Part shown: in pieces, positions 33,382 to 41,042 of the stretch
Layout: each line of letters opens with the position of its first letter
How positions within the stretch are numbered: the first letter of the stretch is position 1
NCBI GenBank assembly: GCA_963695075.1
Contig: CAVOFR010000007.1
Coordinates: 744,001 to 808,000, forward strand
Length of the DNA: 64,000 bases
Origin: CAWCAL01 sp963695075
Lineage (GTDB): Bacteria > Actinomycetota > Acidimicrobiia > Acidimicrobiales > CAWCAL01
Reading direction: 5' to 3'
The notes under the pieces: generated by a model
What the model was told of the DNA's origin: nothing
The model's input: the letters and a program-made list of their open reading frames with translations, nothing else
The model's database searches: none
Program-made: the position numbers and the translations under genes

Positions 33382-33917
33382 GCCTGCTGCGCCGACGGGC
33401 CCGGGCCAGCCATGCCGAGGGTGGCTACATGCTGGCCGCGGTCCTGGCCATGACCGGTCTCCTCACGGTGATCGCGGTCGCCCTGGTCGGCATGACCATC
33501 ACCGCTCTGCGCATATCGAGCTCGGCCGCGGACACGCTCGATCGCACGTCTGCAGCCGACAGCGCCCTCGATGCCGTGATCCACGACCTCCAACGCGAGC
33601 CGCTCGCGGCCGGCGAGGACTGCTACGGCGCCGGTGACCAGGGGGGCGGACACACGACGGCCTACCAGAAGGTGATCTCCTTCCCCGATGGTGAGTCGAT
33701 GACGGTGATCGTCGACTGCACCACCACCGCTCCTCTCACCCCGTCACGCGATGTCACGCTCACCGCCTTCGTAGCGGGCCAGACGTCGGCGCGGGGCCAG
33801 GCGCGGATAGAGATCATCGACGAGATCGGTGGCGAGAGCCGGCCGGGCGTCGAGCTGCGGATCTGTGACTGGCAGCTCGGTCAGAACGTCCGATCCACCG
33901 CGGTGGCCTGCTCGTAG
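33378..33917 (+). CDS. PilX-like minor prepilin, gene 3 of operon
   Basis: A 179-residue protein with GTG start overlapping the previous TGA. The N terminus SHAEGGYMLAAVLAMTGLLT then VIAVALVGMTITALRIS is a pilin-type signal with cleavage expected at Gly16/Tyr17. It lacks Glu at +5, as in PilX-type minor pilins that prime or cap the fibre. A globular part follows with four Cys residues (EDCYGAG, VDCTTT, RICDWQ, VACS) that could form two disulphides. It closes the coupled operon; no assembly ATPase or prepilin peptidase gene is in the window. Confidence 0.8.
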   Translation: MSLLRRRARASHAEGGYMLAAVLAMTGLLTVIAVALVGMTITALRISSSAADTLDRTSAADSALDAVIHDLQREPLAAGEDCYGAGDQGGGHTTAYQKVISFPDGESMTVIVDCTTTAPLTPSRDVTLTAFVAGQTSARGQARIEIIDEIGGESRPGVELRICDWQLGQNVRSTAVACS

Positions 33918-33941
33918 GCGTCCGAGCGCATTTGCACCCCC

Positions 33942-33981
33942 CATGGCCGTCGTTCAGCGACGGTGGTGGACCAGATTTCGG
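33942..33981 (-). repeat. 40-nt hairpin element, copy 4
   Basis: Hairpin CCGTCG-TTCAG-CGACGG then GGACCAGATTTCGG at 33968-33981. It lies 19 nt after the stop of the minus-strand SpoIIAA-like gene and at the convergent end of the prepilin-like operon. Confidence 0.85.
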
Positions 33982-34000
33982 TTGAGGGGGTCAGCTGGGC

Positions 34001-34363
34001 TCAGGCGGCGATCCACTCGCGGGCGGCCTCGAGGTCGGCCATCGCGAAGGTCTCGACGTGGCCGGGCATCATCCAGCCGAACGCCTTGACGCTGCGGCGC
34101 ACCCAGGCGGCGTCGGTGACGACTGCGACCTTGTCGTACTTGGTGAAGGTCTTCATGCCCAGCTTGGCGTCCTCGAGCATGGCCTCGCCCTCGTAGCCCT
34201 CGAACTCGGGGCCGAGCACGTACAGAAGTCGGATCTTGTCGTGGCGGCTGAGGCGGTCCTCGATGGCCGGGACGAGGACGTCCTCGTAGTCGTCCTCCTC
34301 GACCTCGCCGATGGCCTTGATTCCCAGCACGTTGTCGGGCAGTCCGGGCAGTACTTCGAGCAT
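34001..34363 (-). CDS. SpoIIAA-like (STAS-type) protein
   Basis: A 120-residue protein. The start region MLEVLPGLPDNVLGIKAIGE and the run DYEDVLVPAIEDRLSRHDKI followed by RLLYVLGPEFEGYEGEAMLE, then VAVVTDAAWVRRSVKAFGW, match the SpoIIAA-like family (DUF3478), a STAS-fold relative. Its typical phospho-Ser is not evident, so an anti-anti-sigma role is not assured. It lies between two copies of the 40-nt repeat and is not obviously linked to the pilin-like or glycogen genes. Confidence 0.8.
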   Translation of the reverse strand: MLEVLPGLPDNVLGIKAIGEVEEDDYEDVLVPAIEDRLSRHDKIRLLYVLGPEFEGYEGEAMLEDAKLGMKTFTKYDKVAVVTDAAWVRRSVKAFGWMMPGHVETFAMADLEAAREWIAA

Positions 34364-34432
34364 CAGGGGTCCTTCTCTCCGTGATCGGTTTCGTTCCTTC
34401 GAGACCCTATCGTCGACCGGATTCAGGCCTGG

Positions 34433-34472
34433 CCCGACCGTCGGTATTCGACGCTGGCGGACCAGATTTCGG
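34433..34472 (-). repeat. 40-nt hairpin element, copy 5
   Basis: Hairpin CGTCG-GTATT-CGACG then GGACCAGATTTCGG at 34459-34472. It lies 6 nt after the malQ stop codon, the shortest distance of the set, and only 452 nt from copy 4. Confidence 0.85.
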
Positions 34473-34478
34473 CGGGGG

Positions 34479-36437
34479 TCACGGGGGTGGGGAGCGGCGG
34501 GCTGCCTCCAACCGCTCGAGCCGCGCGTTCACCGCAGGGTCGGTCAGGGCCTCGTCGAGCGAGCGGGCCATGGCGCGCTGCCAGTTGGGGCGTTGGGCCG
34601 AGGTGGAACCCGGCACGTTGACCGGGCGGGTCTCCAGCCACAGATCCTCGAGCCAGAGCACGACCAGCGGGCCGGCCGATCGGCCGAGCCACTCGATCAG
34701 TCGGGACAGCAGATCTTCGGCATCGTCGACGGCGCCGCCCAGCTCCTCGGCCAGGGCCCGGACCGCCTTCCTGCGGGCGCCGCGTTCCCGCGGCACGTCT
34801 GCTCGGTCCAGCAGGCCGACGGTGACCCGCTCGTCGATGTCGGATCCGGCGAGCCAGCCGGCCAGGGTCGGCGTGTCGTGGGTGTCGATCATCGCCACCT
34901 CGGTCGCGGTCGGCGGCTCGATCCCGCCGCCACCGTTGGCCTCGAACTCGGCCAGGTACATCCCCGGGATCCCGTGGAGGGGCAGCGCATCGTCGATGGC
35001 CGCCGGCACGGTGCCCAGGTTCTCGCCCACCAGCTGGCACTCGTTGCGATGGGACTCGAGACACAGCACGGCGAACAGCTCCTCGGTCGGGTAGTGCACG
35101 TACGTGCCGTCGGCCACGCCCATCCCGTCGGGGATCCAGTAGAGGCGGTGCATGGCCATGACGTGGTCCACCCGCAGCACGCCGGCCAGCGCGGCCTGAT
35201 GGGCGATGCCGGCCCTGAGGTAGGCGTGACCCTCCCGGCTGGAGCGATGGGGCAGCACCGGGGCGAACCCCCAGCTCTGGCCGCTGGGGAACCCGGCGTC
35301 GGGTGGTGCGCCCACCGACATCGCGTCGGCGAACAGGTCGGGACGGGACCACACGTCATAGCCGAGCGGGTGCACCCCGACGGCCAGATCAAGACCCAAT
35401 CGGACGCCGGTGGCGTCGAGGTGGTGCCGTAGGTCGGCCAGCTGGCGGCGGACCTCGACCTGGGCCGCGAGCTGGAACCGCTCCTCGTCGGAGTCGATGT
35501 CGTCGGGGCCGAGATCGCCGCCACGCTGCGTCGCGGGCCACCGGCGCCAGTCCCGACCGAGCCGGCGCTGCGCGGCCCGGAACCTCGCGTACCGGGCCAG
35601 CTCGTCGTCGATCCCGTCGGGGTCGGGTCGCGCCGCGTCGGCCAGCGCCGCCCGGACCTCGGCGTCGGCCGCTTCCACCGACAGCAGGTCATCGACCGCG
35701 ACCGGCCCTCGTGCGGTGCCCAGGTCGAGCACCAGCTCGCTCCAGAACAGCCGACTGACCGGCGAGTACGGGCTCGGTTCGATCGGAGGCTCGTCGAAGG
35801 TGGGCAGGAGCGGCAGGACCGAGACGAGGTCACCCCCCCGTGAACCTATCCAGTCGCAGAGCATCTGCAGATCGGCCAGATCGCCGACCGATCGGCTGCG
35901 ATCGGACCGCAGTGCGGCGAGGTGGGCCGAGACCCCCCAGCCCCGACCCCGGTCCGGAGGCTGCCACGAGCGCTGCGGTGCGGCGATGACCGTACAGGCG
36001 GCCGCCCCGGCGTCGGTCTCGACCTGCAACCGGTGGTAGCCGAACGGGATCGGTTCGGGGAAAGGGGTCGAGGCCGTCGGCAGCTCGACCGACAGTGTCT
36101 CTCCCTCGTCCAGATCCAGCTCGACCCGCGCCGAGCCCCGTCCGAGCCCGGCAGCCGGCAGGGCGTCGAGCCGGCCGTCCCACGCCACCAGGACCGGCGG
36201 GAGCGCCCGGCCGGCCCGTTCGTACTGCGCCGCCGCGAGCACCCCGGCGGCGTCGGCGACGCGCTCGATCGGTGCGCCCAGCGCGGTGCACACCCGCATC
36301 AGCGTCTCGGGTCCGACCACGACTTCGCGGTCCAGACCGTCGGTGTACCGGGTGGCCATGCCCATGAACCGGGCCAGGCGTCGGAGGTCCGTCAGCGCCT
36401 CGGCGGCGGGCGACCCGCCCCGTACCGGCTCAGCCAT
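34479..36437 (-). CDS. malQ: 4-alpha-glucanotransferase (GH77)
   Basis: A 652-residue GH77 enzyme with an N-terminal beta-sandwich domain (residues 1-150). The nucleophile Asp is in VLRVDHVMAMHRLYWIPDG, the acid/base Glu in LVGENLGTVP and the third Asp in MIDTHDTPTLAGWL. LAEFEANGG is also typical. It disproportionates maltodextrins, moving a 4-alpha-glucan chain and releasing glucose. It starts with ATG overlapping the glgB stop (8-nt overlap, ATGGCTGA), so it is coupled to the branching enzyme. In this cluster it would recycle short dextrins left by GlgP and GlgX. Confidence 0.95.
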   Translation of the reverse strand: MAEPVRGGSPAAEALTDLRRLARFMGMATRYTDGLDREVVVGPETLMRVCTALGAPIERVADAAGVLAAAQYERAGRALPPVLVAWDGRLDALPAAGLGRGSARVELDLDEGETLSVELPTASTPFPEPIPFGYHRLQVETDAGAAACTVIAAPQRSWQPPDRGRGWGVSAHLAALRSDRSRSVGDLADLQMLCDWIGSRGGDLVSVLPLLPTFDEPPIEPSPYSPVSRLFWSELVLDLGTARGPVAVDDLLSVEAADAEVRAALADAARPDPDGIDDELARYARFRAAQRRLGRDWRRWPATQRGGDLGPDDIDSDEERFQLAAQVEVRRQLADLRHHLDATGVRLGLDLAVGVHPLGYDVWSRPDLFADAMSVGAPPDAGFPSGQSWGFAPVLPHRSSREGHAYLRAGIAHQAALAGVLRVDHVMAMHRLYWIPDGMGVADGTYVHYPTEELFAVLCLESHRNECQLVGENLGTVPAAIDDALPLHGIPGMYLAEFEANGGGGIEPPTATEVAMIDTHDTPTLAGWLAGSDIDERVTVGLLDRADVPRERGARRKAVRALAEELGGAVDDAEDLLSRLIEWLGRSAGPLVVLWLEDLWLETRPVNVPGSTSAQRPNWQRAMARSLDEALTDPAVNARLERLEAARRSPPP

Positions 36438-38305
36438 CCGGGGCGAGGAAGCAGACGGCCAACGGCGGGACCGTGATGGTGAGCGAGGTCTCGTGGCCGT
36501 GCGCAGTCACATCGTCGGTCTCGACCGAACCGTTGAGCAGGCCGCTGCCGCCGAACGCCGGGTCGTCACCGTTGGCCAGTTCGACCCAGGTCCCGGCGTG
36601 TGGCACGCCGATGCGATAGGCGGACCGGGGCACGGGCGTGAAGTTCCCGACGACCAGCACCGACCGCTCACCGGGAGCATGGCGCAGGAACGCCAGGACG
36701 CTGTTGTCGGCGTCGTCGCCGATCAGCCACGAGAATCCGGCCGGGTCGGAGTCGACCCGGTGCAGCGCGGGTTCGGCCCGGTACAGCTCGTTCAGCCGGC
36801 CCACCCACGCCGCGACGCCGGCGTGGCCGGCCTCGGCCAGCAGACCCCAGGGCAGCTCCTGTTCGTGGTTCCACTCGTCTTCCATGGCCAGCTCGTCACC
36901 CATGAACAGCAGCTTCTTGCCCGGCAGCCCGTACTGGTAGCCGTACAGCAGGCGCAGCCCGGCCAGCTGCTGCCACCGGTCGCCGGGCTGGCGGGAGAGC
37001 AGCGACCCCTTGCCGTGCACGACCTCGTCATGGGACAGCGGCAGCACGAAGTTCTCGTCGAACGCGTAGATCATCCGGAACGTCAGCTGACCGTGATGAT
37101 GACGCCGGTGCACCGGGTCCTCTCCGAAGTAGTCGAGCGTGTCGTTCATCCACCCCATGTCCCACTTGAACCCGAAGCCGAGCCCGCCGCCGTCGGTGGG
37201 CTTCGACACGCCGGGCCAGGCGGTGGACTCCTCGGCCACGGTCAGGACATCGGGATGGTGGAGGTAGACCCGGCGGTTCATCTCCTGCAGGAAGTCGATG
37301 GCGCCGAGGTTCTCGTTGCCCCCGTACTGGTTCGGGATCCACTCACCCGCCTTCCGCGAGTAGTCGCGGTACAGCATCGATGCGACGGCATCGACCCGCA
37401 GCCCGTCGGCGTGATACCGCTCGAGCCAGAACCGGGCGCTGGACAGCAGGAAGCTCCGGACCTCGTGCCGGTCGTAGTTGAAGATCGCGCTCTCCCAGTC
37501 GGGGTGGAACCCGAGCCGCGGATCGGCGTGCTCGTACAGGTGGGTGCCGTCGAACCGGGCCAACCCGTGGGCGTCGGTGGGGAAGTGGCTGGGCACCCAG
37601 TCGAGCAGCACGCCGTGGCCCCGCTGGTGCAGCAGATCGATCAGGTACATCAGGTCCTGGGGCGTGCCGTACCGGGCGGTCGGGGCGAAGTAGCCCAGGG
37701 TCTGGTAGCCCCACGAGCCGTAGAACGGATGCTCCATCACCGGGAGCAGCTCGACGTGGGTGAACCCGGTCGCGTCGAGGTGGTCGGCCAGCTGGTGGGC
37801 CAGCGCCCGGTAGCCGCCCGGTTCGTAGCGCCACGAGCCCAGGTGCACCTCGTATATCGAGATCGGGGCGTCGTGGGCGTTGCGGACCGCGCGGGATTCC
37901 ATCCAATCCCCGTCACCCCAGTCGTAGGCCAGGTCCCAGATCCGGGAGGCCGTCCGGGGCGGCTCCTCGCTGGCGAAGCCCACCGGATCGACCTTGTCCT
38001 GGACCGATCCGTCGGCCGCCGACGATCTGGTACTTGTACCGCTCGCCCGCCTCGGCGCCCGGGACGCGGCCCGCCCAGATTCCGGCCGGGGAAGCGACGA
38101 GGGGCGAAGCGCCGGGGTTCCAGTCGTTGAAGTCGCCGATCACGGTGACCGACCGGGCCGCCGGGGCCCACACCCGGAACGTGCACCCGGTCGGGTCCAC
38201 GTGGGCGCCGAGCAGGTGGGGCAGGCCGTCGTGGGTGCCCTCGCCGAAACGCCACAGATCGAGGTCCTCGATCGGCGTCGCGTCCGTTCCCGTCCCGCTC
38301 GTCAT
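36430..38305 (-). CDS. glgB: 1,4-alpha-glucan branching enzyme (GH13), with apparent single-base insertion
   Basis: The reading frame from MTSGTGTDATPIEDL encodes the CBM48 N-terminal domain (TFRVWAPAARSVTVIGDFND, YKYQIVGG). It then changes frame near 38014-38020 to reach DGSVQDKVDPVGFASEEPPR and the GH13_9 domain: nucleophile Asp in GLRVDAVASML, Glu in TVAEESTAWPGV, Asp in LPLSHDEVVHGKGS. Removing one base in the GGCCGCC run gives a continuous 624-residue protein with the missing IVGADGS sequence. Total length 1876 nt is one base over a multiple of three. It makes alpha-1,6 branches in glycogen; if the indel is real, only truncated products form. Confidence 0.85.
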
Positions 38306-38333
38306 GCCGTCACGTTATGGGGCAATGTGGTTC

Positions 38334-39587
38334 ATGCCCGAGACCGCGGCCCGCCCCAAGGTGCTGAGCATCGTTCTCGCCGGCGGTGAGGGCAAACGGC
38401 TGGCCCCGCTCACGCTCGATCGGGCCAAGCCGGCGGTGCCCTTCGGCGGCCACTACCGGCTGATCGACTTCCCGCTGTCCAACCTGGCCAACGGCGGCTA
38501 CCGCAAGATCGTGGTGCTCACCCAGTACAAGAGCCACAGCCTCGACGTGCACCTGGCCCGCACCTGGCGGCTCAGCACGTTCCTCGGCAACTACGTCACG
38601 TCGGTGCCGGCCCAGATGCGCCGGGGGCCGCGCTGGTTCCTCGGCTCGGCCGACGCGATGTACCAGAACCTCAACCTCATCGACGACGAGGGTCCCGACT
38701 ACGTGTTCGTGTTCGGCGCCGACCACATCTACCGCATCGATCCCCGACAGATGCTCGACCACCACATCGATTCCGGTGCCGGGGTCACCGTCGCGGCCAT
38801 CCGGGTCCGCAAGGACGAGTCCGACCAGTTCGGGGTGATCCAGAACGGCGACGGGTCCAAGATCAGTCGGTTCCTCGAGAAGCCGGCGCCCGACTCGATC
38901 GACGGTCTCGCCGAAAACCCCGACGAGGTGCTGGCCTCGATGGGCAACTACGTCTTCAGCGCCGACGCGCTGGTCGAGCTGCTCCACGAGAACGAGGCCC
39001 GGGACACGACCGGCCACGACATCGGTGGCGACCTGATCCCGATGATGGTCGACAAGGGGGAGGCCCACGTCTACGACTTCACCCACAACGTGGTCCCCGG
39101 CCAGGAGGATCGGCGGCACTACTGGCGTGATGTGGGGACCATCGACAGCTACTTCGACGCTCATGTGGACCTCGTGGCGGACTTTCCGGCCTTCGATCTC
39201 TACAACGCCGAGTGGCCGATCCACACGTTGGGGCGCACGGCACCGCCGGCCAAGGTGGTCAACGACGGCAAGCACGGGTCGTCCTCGGTCCGCCGCTCGC
39301 TGCTGAGCAACGGCGCGGTGATCTCGGGCGGAACGGTGCGCGACTCGGTGCTCTCGCCCGGCGCCCGGGTCGAGGGCGGGGCCGTCGTCGAGAGCGCGGT
39401 GCTGCTCGACGACGTGGTGATCGGCGAGGGTGCCCAGGTGCGCCACGCCGTGCTCGACAAGAACGTGGTGGTGCCGCCCGGTGCCCGTATCGGTCACGAC
39501 GCCGAGCACGACGCCGAGCACTACACCGTGTCGAGAGCGGGTGTGGTCGTACTGGCCAAGGGCGCGGCGGTCGACGTACCCGCGTAG
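38334..39587 (+). CDS. glgC: Glucose-1-phosphate adenylyltransferase
   Basis: A 417-residue protein starting MPETAARPKVLS (an ATG three codons upstream is also possible). The nucleotidyl motif SIVLAGGEGKRLAPLTLDRA and AKPAVPFGGHYRLIDFPLSN are diagnostic. YVFVFGADHIYRID holds the catalytic Asp; the glucose-1-P Lys is in FLEKPAP. The C-terminal left-handed helix region follows (NGAVISGGTVRDSVLSPG). It makes ADP-glucose, the glycogen precursor. It is divergent from glgB with only 28 nt between starts, so their promoters overlap. It is convergent with glgA across the 51-nt palindrome. Confidence 0.95.
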   Translation: MPETAARPKVLSIVLAGGEGKRLAPLTLDRAKPAVPFGGHYRLIDFPLSNLANGGYRKIVVLTQYKSHSLDVHLARTWRLSTFLGNYVTSVPAQMRRGPRWFLGSADAMYQNLNLIDDEGPDYVFVFGADHIYRIDPRQMLDHHIDSGAGVTVAAIRVRKDESDQFGVIQNGDGSKISRFLEKPAPDSIDGLAENPDEVLASMGNYVFSADALVELLHENEARDTTGHDIGGDLIPMMVDKGEAHVYDFTHNVVPGQEDRRHYWRDVGTIDSYFDAHVDLVADFPAFDLYNAEWPIHTLGRTAPPAKVVNDGKHGSSSVRRSLLSNGAVISGGTVRDSVLSPGARVEGGAVVESAVLLDDVVIGEGAQVRHAVLDKNVVVPPGARIGHDAEHDAEHYTVSRAGVVVLAKGAAVDVPA

Positions 39588-39601
39588 TCCACGCCCCAGG
39601 A

Positions 39602-39652
39602 CGAACTTTGTGCCCTGGCTCGCACATGCGTACCGCCACGGCACAAAGTTCG
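39602..39652. repeat. 51-nt palindromic element, copy 2 (probable bidirectional terminator)
   Basis: Arms CGAACTTTGTGC and GCACAAAGTTCG flank a partly symmetric centre. Total length equals the copy at 1683-1733, but the centre has diverged. It sits between the convergent glgC and glgA stop codons (14 and 10 nt away). Confidence 0.75.
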
Positions 39653-39662
39653 TCAGGAGGGG

Positions 39663-41042
39663 TCAGCGGGTGGCGATCTGGTCGTAGAGCTCGAGGTGGC
39701 GGGCGGCGGGGCCGGTCCACGACCAGTCCTCGGTCATCCCGCGGCCCTGGATGGCGCGGCGCCGTCCGGCGTGGCGGACCGCCCGAACGCCCCGGTGCAG
39801 CGCGTCGACCAGGCCGGCGGTGTCGACGGTGCCGGTGACGAACCCGGTGCCGGCCGAGCGGTCGCGATCGGCGTCGATCACCGTGTCATGCAGGCCACCG
39901 ACGTCGGTCACGACCGGGATCGACCCGTAGGCCATCGCCTGCATCTGGGCCAGGCCGCAGGGCTCGAATCGGCTGGGCATCACGAACAGGTCGGAGCCGG
40001 CGAACAAGCGGTGGGCCAGGGGTTCGTCGTAGCCCTCGAAGAACCACACGTGGTCGGGTCGGTGCTCGGCCGCGCCGGTGAGCGCGGCGGCCAGGTCCGA
40101 CGTGCCGGCACCGAGAACGGCCAGCCGGGCGGGCATCTCGGGGAGGAAGCGCACGGTCTCGAGCAGCAGATCGATGCCCTTCTGCTCGACCAGGCGGCTG
40201 ACCATGGCCACGATGGGCACGTGGTCGGCGGCCCAGCCGGCCTCGGTGGAGAGGGCCCGGCGGCAGGCGTCGCGCCCGGAGCGATCGTCGCTCGTGAAGT
40301 GCTCGGCGATGTGCGGATCGGTGGCCGGGTTCCAGACCGAGGCGTCGATGCCGTTGCGGATACCGACCAGGCGGTCGCCCAGTCCGGCGAGACGGCCGTG
40401 CAGTCCCATGCCGGCCTCGGGGGTCACGATCTCGGCCGCGTAGTGGGGACTGACGGCGACGACCCGGTCGACCAGCTCGATCGCCCCGGCCAGCGGATTG
40501 GTGGCGTCGTACCAGGCGAAGCGGTGGGCCTGGACCGGCAGGTGGTCGAGCCAGGAGCGATCCATCGTGCCCTGGTAGCCCAGCGTGTGGATCGTGAGCA
40601 CGGTCGGCGGCGGGTCGGCCAGCAGGCCGGCGGTGGCCGCGGTGTGCCAGTCGTTCAGGTGCAGGACGTCGGGCCGCTCGAGCTCGGCCAGCCCGGCGAT
40701 CGCGGCCGAGAAGGCCATGAAGCGGCGGTCGTTGTCGACCCACCCCTCGCCGTGCTCGTCGACATAGGGATGGGGCCGCTCCATGCCGTCGACCCTCACG
40801 AGGGTCAGGTCGCCGACCTGGGCGTGGCGCCCGCGTCGGACCCGCACCCGGCTCGTCCACCACGGCACGTCGATCTGGATCTCGGTCTGGCCTGCGAGGC
40901 GCACGCCGCCGTAGTCGGGCAGGACGACCTCGACCTCGGCACCGGCATCGCGGAGGGCGCGGACCAGGCCGGCCGCGGCCTCGGCCAGCCCACCGACGCG
41001 GGCGACGGGCGCGAGCTCGGCCGTGGCGAACAGGATCTTCAT
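39663..41042 (-). CDS. glgA: Glycogen synthase (GT5)
   Basis: A 459-residue protein. The start MKILFATAELAPVARVG overlaps the glgX stop (ATGA). Two Rossmann domains are present. The donor-domain motif MPSRFEPCGLAQMQAMAYGS with AVLGAGTSD and VSRLVEQKGIDLLL is typical of GT5. VLHLNDWHTAATAGL is conserved. The usual KVGGL loop that contacts ADP-glucose reads ARVGGLAEAAAGL, with Arg instead of Lys and GLAE for GLGD. It elongates alpha-1,4-glucan from ADP-glucose. The Arg may alter donor affinity. Confidence 0.9.
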   Translation of the reverse strand: MKILFATAELAPVARVGGLAEAAAGLVRALRDAGAEVEVVLPDYGGVRLAGQTEIQIDVPWWTSRVRVRRGRHAQVGDLTLVRVDGMERPHPYVDEHGEGWVDNDRRFMAFSAAIAGLAELERPDVLHLNDWHTAATAGLLADPPPTVLTIHTLGYQGTMDRSWLDHLPVQAHRFAWYDATNPLAGAIELVDRVVAVSPHYAAEIVTPEAGMGLHGRLAGLGDRLVGIRNGIDASVWNPATDPHIAEHFTSDDRSGRDACRRALSTEAGWAADHVPIVAMVSRLVEQKGIDLLLETVRFLPEMPARLAVLGAGTSDLAAALTGAAEHRPDHVWFFEGYDEPLAHRLFAGSDLFVMPSRFEPCGLAQMQAMAYGSIPVVTDVGGLHDTVIDADRDRSAGTGFVTGTVDTAGLVDALHRGVRAVRHAGRRRAIQGRGMTEDWSWTGPAARHLELYDQIATR

